NCBI GenBank assembly: GCA_964533785.1
Contig: CAZHNG010000323.1
Location: 1 to 7,678, forward strand
DNA length: 7,678 nucleotides
Direction: 5' to 3'
Source of the DNA: JANQRV01 sp964533785
GTDB lineage: Bacteria; Bacteroidota; Bacteroidia; Chitinophagales; Saprospiraceae
The notes below the pieces were generated by a model. That model saw nothing but the letters and a program-made list of their open reading frames with translations. It was not told the origin of the DNA and searched no databases. Shown here one piece after another: positions 1 through 5,396 of this stretch. The translations under genes were made by a program, and so were the position numbers. Within the stretch, counting starts at the first letter, position 1, and each line of letters opens with the position of its first letter.

Positions 1-13
1 CAGCGGTTTGTTG

Positions 14-48
14 TCTAAAATCTAGCGTCTAGTGTCTAGCGTCAAAAG
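14..48. repeat. Short tandem heptamer repeat, TCTAGYG units
   Basis: Units in order are TCTAAAA, TCTAGCG, TCTAGTG, TCTAGCG and a degenerate TCAAAAG: three good copies with a worn copy on each side. The repeat is intergenic, and its role is unknown. Confidence 0.65.
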
Positions 49-176
49 TCCAAATGTTAAGGTAATAAAAATTTAAAATATTGAGCTAATTACAGATTTT
101 ATTTTGCCCCAGCAAAGAAGCTTACAATAGTGCAATCTTGAGTCGTCCCCCGGCTGCACCTATACCAATGATCTTC

Positions 177-320
177 TTACAAAAGGAGGTATTGCAAGAT
201 ATAGGCCGCAAACACACAACCGGTCAACAAATTGTCGTTCGCATAAAATTTTGCTACTGGCGAATGAAGGTCATAACAACGCCCATATAAAGGCATTAAT
301 TGACCTTCGCCCAGGACCAT
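177..320 (-). CDS. Small hypothetical ORF directly downstream of the RHS gene (47 aa), doubtful
   Basis: ATG at 320-318, TAA at 179-177, 18 bp after the RHS stop and in the same frame as it. A second Met lies at codon 9. The protein has a hydrophilic middle (YGRCYDLHSPVAKFYAND) and a hydrophobic end (TGCVFAAYILQYLLL) that could be a short membrane segment. No ribosome binding site or family is recognised. Two readings fit the position: a tiny immunity-type or accessory gene, or simply the remains of an older, longer RHS C-terminus beyond a newer stop. A chance ORF is equally possible, and an inverted repeat lies within it. Confidence 0.2.
   Translation of the reverse strand: MVLGEGQLMPLYGRCYDLHSPVAKFYANDNLLTGCVFAAYILQYLLL
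266..308. repeat. Inverted repeat after the RHS stop (8-bp arms)
   Basis: GAAGGTCA at 266-273 pairs perfectly with TGACCTTC at 301-308 across a 27-nt spacer; GCC and GGC inside the spacer may extend the fold. It begins 31 bp after the RHS stop codon, a place where a transcription end could lie. There is no T-run after it, so an intrinsic terminator is not supported. Confidence 0.4.
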
Positions 321-338
321 TAAAAGGGGTAGGGGCAG

Positions 339-605
339 CTAATCCTTCTGGATCACCAATACTTCTTCTCGATCGTCCCAAACTATACCTTCGGCTTCGA
401 CCGTCACGACTTGCCCTTTTAAAACTCCAGTGGTTCTACCAGGCCGAGAAATAACATCTCTCCCCGTTGGGTCTACCACCCTCGAATTCTCAAAATCAAT
501 TAAGCCAGATGGATTTGGAGTGCTTCCTCCAGGAGTTAGGCCCGTAGCATCCGCATACTCGTGGGAATAAGGGCCATAAACTGTACTCCCACTATTTGTC
601 GTCCA
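339..605 (-). other. Variable C-terminal tip of the RHS protein, 88 residues, family not recognised
   Basis: After GLEP the sequence runs WTTNSGSTVYGPYSHEYADA, then a Gly/Pro/Thr/Ser-rich linker, then DPTGRDVISRPGRTTG and a strand-rich end (VLKGQVVTVEAEGIVWDD, VLVIQKD). In RHS proteins this position usually holds a toxin or effector domain. I see no nuclease, deaminase, ADP-ribosyltransferase or protease signature, and the tip is short for such a domain. It may be a degenerate tip, a small unknown domain or a structural cap. Confidence 0.55.
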
Positions 606-3600
606 TGGCTCCAACCCCTCCAATTCCTTCGCCCAAATAGGCGTATTCCCCGCAATTTGATAAGGAGAATAATAAGGGTACTCTCCATATAAAGGATCAA
701 CCGATCTCATCCGCACTGTATGCTTATCATATTCTCTAAATGTAAAATGAATATTCTCCCACTCCGGGTCATATTCCTGGTTATTGAACTGGAACCTTTG
801 TTGAGCAAGGTTCACTTCACGGCCAGGCATTTCTAAGCCAAATGGGAAATAATCGGTTCCACTTAAAACTACCGATTCGAAATAATCAGCTTCATTATTA
901 CTATTGATATCTCTTCCAGATTTGCGATCGCTAATGGTGGTAAAAACATTACCAAGGTGATTGCTTAACTCATAAGCTTTTTGACCTTCAATAAGTGAGG
1001 TAGAAGTCAAAAAAGCAGGTGAATCAGGAATTTCGGTATTCCTCCACTGCAACCCTGGTTGCAGTATCCCCAGTCGGGCAGAACCATATAAGTGTTGTTC
1101 TTTCCAGCGTAGAGAGTCATTTACGCTTGTTTCATAAATGGCCATAATACTACCTTGTGCATCTCTGACGTAAATCGTACTGTCCTTCTGGATTCGATTT
1201 TGGTTCGCATCGTAATCGAATAGAATGCTGCTTCCTGGTAAAGTAACCTGGTTGACTTTGCCAAATCCCGTCCAATTTAGTGTCATACCTTTTTGCATAT
1301 CTTGAGTCATATTCCCCGACCCATCATAGCTGTAATTACCTGCTGCCTGATCATCCAAATCATTCGGATAGATTCCTGCATTTACCGCATCATCCACATG
1401 CCCCAGCCTATTATTCAAGCCTAAATAATTATAAGTAAAACCATCCATCAACCCATTATCGCCCTGTCTGGTCAATCCCAAAATATTGCCATTCGGATCA
1501 TAGTCATAAGTTGTAGCATATTTATTTGTAGAAGTCTCGTTATTAATCCAAGCAAAGGTATTCGGATCCGTTAATTGCGACAGGTTCATCGACTTGATTC
1601 GGTTTAACTGATCATATTGGTACTGATAACCAAATATATCTGGGAAGGCCTTATTCTGGCTGACAATATTGCGAATATTTCCATTGAACAAGTTGCTAGA
1701 GTTCGCATTGAAATTAGACCCTGCATAATCCACCTCAAAATCGGCATTCATCCCGCCGATTGGGCTATAATCTCCGTCGTAATAACCGAGCGTATAACTA
1801 AACGCATCCCGGCCAAAGAATTCATTATCGCTACCACCAAATCCATCCTTGCCCATATCCTTATCCGGCCTCAAAACACTGCTGTTCATGCCCTTGATCC
1901 AGCCCTGCAGCGTGTAGGCGTAGTCCATGCCCTGCACATTATTTTCCCCTAATGTCATTCTGGCCAAAGGTCCGTGATCGTAGTATTCATAAGCAGCATC
2001 TTTTTCCCAGAAAGGGGATTCGAGCGGTTCGTCGGTATTGATAAAGCTGGTGTAGACTTCGGAGATGCGGTTATCGGCATCGTATAGATAGCGGTAGGTG
2101 AACTGATCGGCGGAGTCGCGTTGGTAATAGACCGCATTAACGTTACCGGAGATATAATCGTAATCATAGTCGATGCGCTTAAAGGATTGGCCGTAGGGCC
2201 GCAAAGCTCCGATCTCCTGAACGAGTGTACGTACATTGCCACTCACATCGTAGGCATAGTGTGTGGCATTATCGTAGGTGTTTTTGTTGTCATCATTGAC
2301 TTTTTCGTAAGTGGCGTGGGCGATTCTGGTTCTTAATTTACCTTGGCCTTCCGCGCCAAAAGACGGCACACTTAATTGCGTAAAATCATAAAAAGTTTTG
2401 GTGACGAACGTCTTGGTATTGGCCGCTCCTTCATCGATCCAGTTTTGGAGAGCGACGGGATCGCGGGCAATGGTGTTGCTCATTGCAGTGGTGGTATTCT
2501 TTTTTTCACCCACTTCGACGATGCGGCCCAGGCGGTCGTAAACAGTATAGCTATAAGTATCGCCGAGTTCGCGTTGGCGGCCATCCTGACTGACGACCAG
2601 ACGGCCTACGCGATCATACCAGAATAGTTTTTCATCGGTATCGGGGCTGATCTCACGGGTAACCTGGTTGAGGGTATTGTAAACGTAGCGGGTTTCGTAG
2701 GTGTGATTGGGGCGGATGAAGGGCAGGTTGTTATCTGCCCGGTGATTGGCTACCGCATCCCAAAAGCTGGAGCTAAGCGGATTCACACCATTGGGAGGAA
2801 TGGTTTTGACGAGATTACCTGCCTGATCGTAATAATATAAGGTATAGTGGTATTCCTGAAAGGTGCCGGTAGCATAAAGGGAATCCACATTATCCGGCAA
2901 ACAAGTCTCCGTATAATTAAAAATAAATTCATTTCTGAGGCTATCGAGCAGACTTTGATAGGCTTCTTCTGCCTGGGCTTCAGCCGTTTCAATTAAAGAA
3001 GCACGACAATCATTGACATAGGTGACTTTTTTAAAGGTATTACTGGGACAGAGGATCAAAGCATCTATACAGGTTGCACCACCACATTTGGCTAAAAATG
3101 CCTCATATTCAAATGCATTTAAATTAAAGCCGGTTTGATAATTCAGGTAATTGGTTCTCAATGCCTCATAATCCGGGTTTGATGGCATACAAATCAAATT
3201 AAAATCATCGATAATAGCTTGTATTTCACTACAATCTTTACAGACATTACATTCTAAATAAGGGGGAAGGTTGACTTCGTAAGGCCAATAGCGAGAGGTG
3301 ATTTGAGTGCAATACCGGGTTAGGGTATCGACATCGGTTTGGGTAAAATCCACGTCGGATAAAGATGCCAAGAAGTCTGGAAAAGTAGCGTAACCTTGCG
3401 GATCCGTATTGTAGCAAGATTCTAAATCGGCCAATTGATCACAAGCACAGGGGGCATCATCCGGTGAAATGCTGGGCCGACTGCCATTATAATTTGGTAA
3501 TTCATATTTTGGTGGAAAGAGCAATGAATAAGGATCGCAGTCGATATTGCAGGCAGAAAGCGTATCAATAGCTTCAAAAATGGCCTCGATAAATGAAGTA

Positions 3601-5345
3601 TCCTGGAAGGTGCCTGCCGGAATTGGATTCCCCATTTCGTCAAGTGGTACGGTAGATGCACCATAAAGGTAATTGGGAATACTATCACAACTGGCCTGGC
3701 ATACGGCCACTAAGCGCTGTTCCACTTCAATCCAAACCGGATCAGTATCCGGAATATTGCAGCCCTTTAGTTGCTCCAGCCAGATATCGACCTGAGCTTG
3801 GCAATTTTGTTCGCACTCCAGAGCAATTAAGGAATCTTGTGCTATGCGGATGGAATCAACGGTTGCCAGATCAAAGTCATCGGAGGTAAGGACGGTATTG
3901 GTCACCCGGCGTTTTAAACAGAGGATTTCGGCTGCTGCTGCGCTTGATCTAAGTTCAATCCTGGGCTCCGGACTTTGTAAAGCGGCAAAAGGGTTATTGC
4001 AGGTTATTTCCGGATCACAAAACTCCAATCGCTTTTTGGATTCCTGTTGATGTTTAAAACTAAGGTATAAGCCGCGTAGCATTTGCCAAGCATAATCATT
4101 TTCGGCATCCGTTCCAGTGCCAAAACAGGCTGCGGTTCCACAATTGTAATAGGACTGGGTGGCAACAAACTTTAAAGCACTCTCATTGGTGACGGTAAAT
4201 GGATTCATGTGAGCGAGCAAAAATTGCATATCACTCAACAAGGAAAAACCAGTAGCTCCTGGCATAAAGAAAGGATCAGAACTTAAAATATCACCCTGGG
4301 CAGTCACTAAGCCACTATCGATAGCGGCTTGTAAGGTTTCTACTGCTCGTAATTGGTCGTTAAAATCAGCACTGGTCTGGTTTTGCGTACACCACTCATA
4401 AAAGCAATATTCAGGATGAGCGGTCACCAAAGTATTGGCCCATGCTGGCTGAAAGAATTGATAAAATTCTTCAGGGCTGAGTTGACCCGGTGTTTTATTT
4501 TGCCCATTTACATTTACGGTAATGGGCTGATTGTTATCATCCAAATACGTGAAGGTCGGATAATACCGTGCACTTTGGTTGGAGAAGATGGATGCGGTAT
4601 CACCCGGACTGAGCACATCATTACTGATGGTGAAAGATGCATATTGTCCTCCTGGTGTTACATCGGCTTTGAGAACCGACAGCAAGCTCTCGCATTCTCC
4701 AATATTTTCATCGATGATTAGGGTATCACAACCAGAGAAATCCAGCGAATCAATGAATACCTGCTTTAGATCTTCCAAACTGGGTAAGCAAGTTACCTGC
4801 TTCAAATAATGATCCACATAAAACTGAAGGGCAGACTGACTTAATCGCAGGGTTTTGGTTATTTGATATTCTCCAATGGGCAGGTTTTCTACAAAAGCTT
4901 GATCTAAACTACTGGGTTCCCCTGGACAGTCGATATTGAAGATCTCATTGGCACTGACTTGGGTTGCATCAATGACCAATGGTGTACCGCCATTGAAAAG
5001 ATTACCACAATTATCGCTCAGGCGAATTTCAAGGTCATATAGACAGTCGTAACACAAATCAGCAGGCATGACACAATCCGGCTGAAAATCCCGATAGCCA
5101 TCGGGATCGGAGAGGGTATAGGTAAAAGTAAAATTGCCGGTACTGGTGACCAAAAGAGAGGCCGAAGAAGTGAGCTCCAGGTCATTGCGCACATTATTAA
5201 TGAGGTCAAAGGGAATGGTGCTGGCAGTTTCAAAATGACCGAGTTGGTCAAGATTTGCCGGAGATTCTCCAGCCAAAGCGGTTGCAATGGTGCGGCCATG
5301 CGCATCAATGTAAGAAACAGAAACCTGCCCATTAGGATCAACCAC
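339..5345 (-). CDS. C-terminal part of RHS/YD-repeat protein (Cys-rich region, YD-repeat core, variable tip)
   Basis: Open from a GTG at 5345-5343 for 1,668 codons to the TAG at 341-339. The same frame is open back to the upstream TGA at 5396-5394, adding 16 codons (LFGNEVGESSHYFKN and A). The GTG falls inside the conserved VVDPNGQVSVSYIDAHGRT block, has no ribosome binding site, and is probably not a true start. Residues 1-35 continue the RHS entry region (DPNGQVSVSYIDAHGRTIAT). Residues 91-815 are cysteine-rich. From about residue 830 on are YD-repeat units such as YYYDQAGNLVKT, YVYNTLNQVTREI, YTVYDRLGRIVEV, YRYLYDADNRI, YQYDQLNRIKS, YDYDPNGNI and YSYDGSGNMT. The core ends with NHLGNVF, DYFPFGLEMPGR, FREYD, SVDPLYGEYPYYSPYQIAGN and GLEP. 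Such repeats build the hollow beta-cage of RHS/Tc proteins that encloses a C-terminal payload. Without its N-terminus this half has no export signal. Confidence 0.85.
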   Translation of the reverse strand: MVDPNGQVSVSYIDAHGRTIATALAGESPANLDQLGHFETASTIPFDLINNVRNDLELTSSASLLVTSTGNFTFTYTLSDPDGYRDFQPDCVMPADLCYDCLYDLEIRLSDNCGNLFNGGTPLVIDATQVSANEIFNIDCPGEPSSLDQAFVENLPIGEYQITKTLRLSQSALQFYVDHYLKQVTCLPSLEDLKQVFIDSLDFSGCDTLIIDENIGECESLLSVLKADVTPGGQYASFTISNDVLSPGDTASIFSNQSARYYPTFTYLDDNNQPITVNVNGQNKTPGQLSPEEFYQFFQPAWANTLVTAHPEYCFYEWCTQNQTSADFNDQLRAVETLQAAIDSGLVTAQGDILSSDPFFMPGATGFSLLSDMQFLLAHMNPFTVTNESALKFVATQSYYNCGTAACFGTGTDAENDYAWQMLRGLYLSFKHQQESKKRLEFCDPEITCNNPFAALQSPEPRIELRSSAAAAEILCLKRRVTNTVLTSDDFDLATVDSIRIAQDSLIALECEQNCQAQVDIWLEQLKGCNIPDTDPVWIEVEQRLVAVCQASCDSIPNYLYGASTVPLDEMGNPIPAGTFQDTSFIEAIFEAIDTLSACNIDCDPYSLLFPPKYELPNYNGSRPSISPDDAPCACDQLADLESCYNTDPQGYATFPDFLASLSDVDFTQTDVDTLTRYCTQITSRYWPYEVNLPPYLECNVCKDCSEIQAIIDDFNLICMPSNPDYEALRTNYLNYQTGFNLNAFEYEAFLAKCGGATCIDALILCPSNTFKKVTYVNDCRASLIETAEAQAEEAYQSLLDSLRNEFIFNYTETCLPDNVDSLYATGTFQEYHYTLYYYDQAGNLVKTIPPNGVNPLSSSFWDAVANHRADNNLPFIRPNHTYETRYVYNTLNQVTREISPDTDEKLFWYDRVGRLVVSQDGRQRELGDTYSYTVYDRLGRIVEVGEKKNTTTAMSNTIARDPVALQNWIDEGAANTKTFVTKTFYDFTQLSVPSFGAEGQGKLRTRIAHATYEKVNDDNKNTYDNATHYAYDVSGNVRTLVQEIGALRPYGQSFKRIDYDYDYISGNVNAVYYQRDSADQFTYRYLYDADNRISEVYTSFINTDEPLESPFWEKDAAYEYYDHGPLARMTLGENNVQGMDYAYTLQGWIKGMNSSVLRPDKDMGKDGFGGSDNEFFGRDAFSYTLGYYDGDYSPIGGMNADFEVDYAGSNFNANSSNLFNGNIRNIVSQNKAFPDIFGYQYQYDQLNRIKSMNLSQLTDPNTFAWINNETSTNKYATTYDYDPNGNILGLTRQGDNGLMDGFTYNYLGLNNRLGHVDDAVNAGIYPNDLDDQAAGNYSYDGSGNMTQDMQKGMTLNWTGFGKVNQVTLPGSSILFDYDANQNRIQKDSTIYVRDAQGSIMAIYETSVNDSLRWKEQHLYGSARLGILQPGLQWRNTEIPDSPAFLTSTSLIEGQKAYELSNHLGNVFTTISDRKSGRDINSNNEADYFESVVLSGTDYFPFGLEMPGREVNLAQQRFQFNNQEYDPEWENIHFTFREYDKHTVRMRSVDPLYGEYPYYSPYQIAGNTPIWAKELEGLEPWTTNSGSTVYGPYSHEYADATGLTPGGSTPNPSGLIDFENSRVVDPTGRDVISRPGRTTGVLKGQVVTVEAEGIVWDDREEVLVIQKD
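606..2860 (-). other. YD/RHS repeat core with conserved core-closing motifs
   Basis: This stretch of about 750 residues contains degenerate YD units (YxYDxxGNxxxxx), starting near YYYDQAGNLVKTIPPNG. At about 1881-1918 is TLQGWIKGMNS, at 942-962 NHLGNVF, at about 820-855 DYFPFGLEMPGR, and at about 651-712 SVDPLYGEYPYYSPYQIAGN. The core closes at GLEP (606-617). These are the usual end motifs of the Bacteroidota RHS core, after which variable tips begin. There is no sign of frameshift or deletion in the core. Confidence 0.85.
2901..5075 (-). other. Cysteine-rich region of the RHS protein
   Basis: This stretch of about 725 residues holds about 35 cysteines by my count, often in close pairs such as LCYDC, EWC, TAAC, CDPEITC, CEQNC, CNIDC, CAC and CNVCKDC. 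The YD-repeat region that follows, to the C-terminus, shows none. The spacing is irregular and does not match a metal-binding repeat that I recognise. In an exported protein, disulfide bonding is the likely role (inference). A similar Cys-rich insert between the entry block and the YD core is known to me in large Bacteroidota RHS proteins, but I cannot name a domain. Confidence 0.6.
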
Positions 5346-5393
5346 GGCATTTTTGAAATAATGGCTGCTTTCTCCAACCTCATTTCCAAAGAG

Positions 5394-5396
5394 TCA
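5394..5396 (-). other. In-frame TGA interrupting the RHS gene
   Basis: The minus-strand context is GTT GAG CTG GAT TGA CTC TTT GGA. The frame continues without change to the TAG at 341-339. The residues on either side (VELD and LFGNEVG) fit the family pattern ELDRLFG, so the TGA most likely replaces an Arg CGA. The base after the stop is C, the weakest termination context for UGA in the bacteria where this has been measured. Confidence 0.85.

Larger units (their letters stand above)
1..338. other. Gene-poor tail downstream of the RHS gene
   Basis: No convincing gene is present. It holds the doubtful 47-codon ORF, an inverted repeat at 266-308 and a heptamer tandem repeat near the window edge. 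The part at about 49-120 is clearly A/T-rich. I see no tRNA, no canonical U-tailed terminator and no recognisable insertion-sequence end. Confidence 0.6.

Noticed and set aside
181..224. AAAAGGAGGT on the plus strand with a following TTG as a small gene start
   Set aside because: The resulting ORF is only about 33 codons, resembles nothing, and Bacteroidota seldom use such sites.
251..454. Plus-strand ORFs of 67-122 codons opposite the RHS gene (251-454, 1617-1952, 4353-4721 and others)
   Set aside because: They lie antisense to clearly coding sequence, have low-complexity products without family motifs, and are expected by chance opposite a long open frame.
5343..5345. GTG as a genuine start of a separate downstream gene
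   Set aside because: It sits within a conserved block that begins before it, the frame is open back to the TGA, and no ribosome binding site precedes it.
5394..5396. TGA as selenocysteine, or use of an alternative genetic code
   Set aside because: No convincing SECIS-like hairpin is visible just downstream, and the family position is expected to be Arg. TGG is used for Trp throughout, but one TGA cannot decide code usage.
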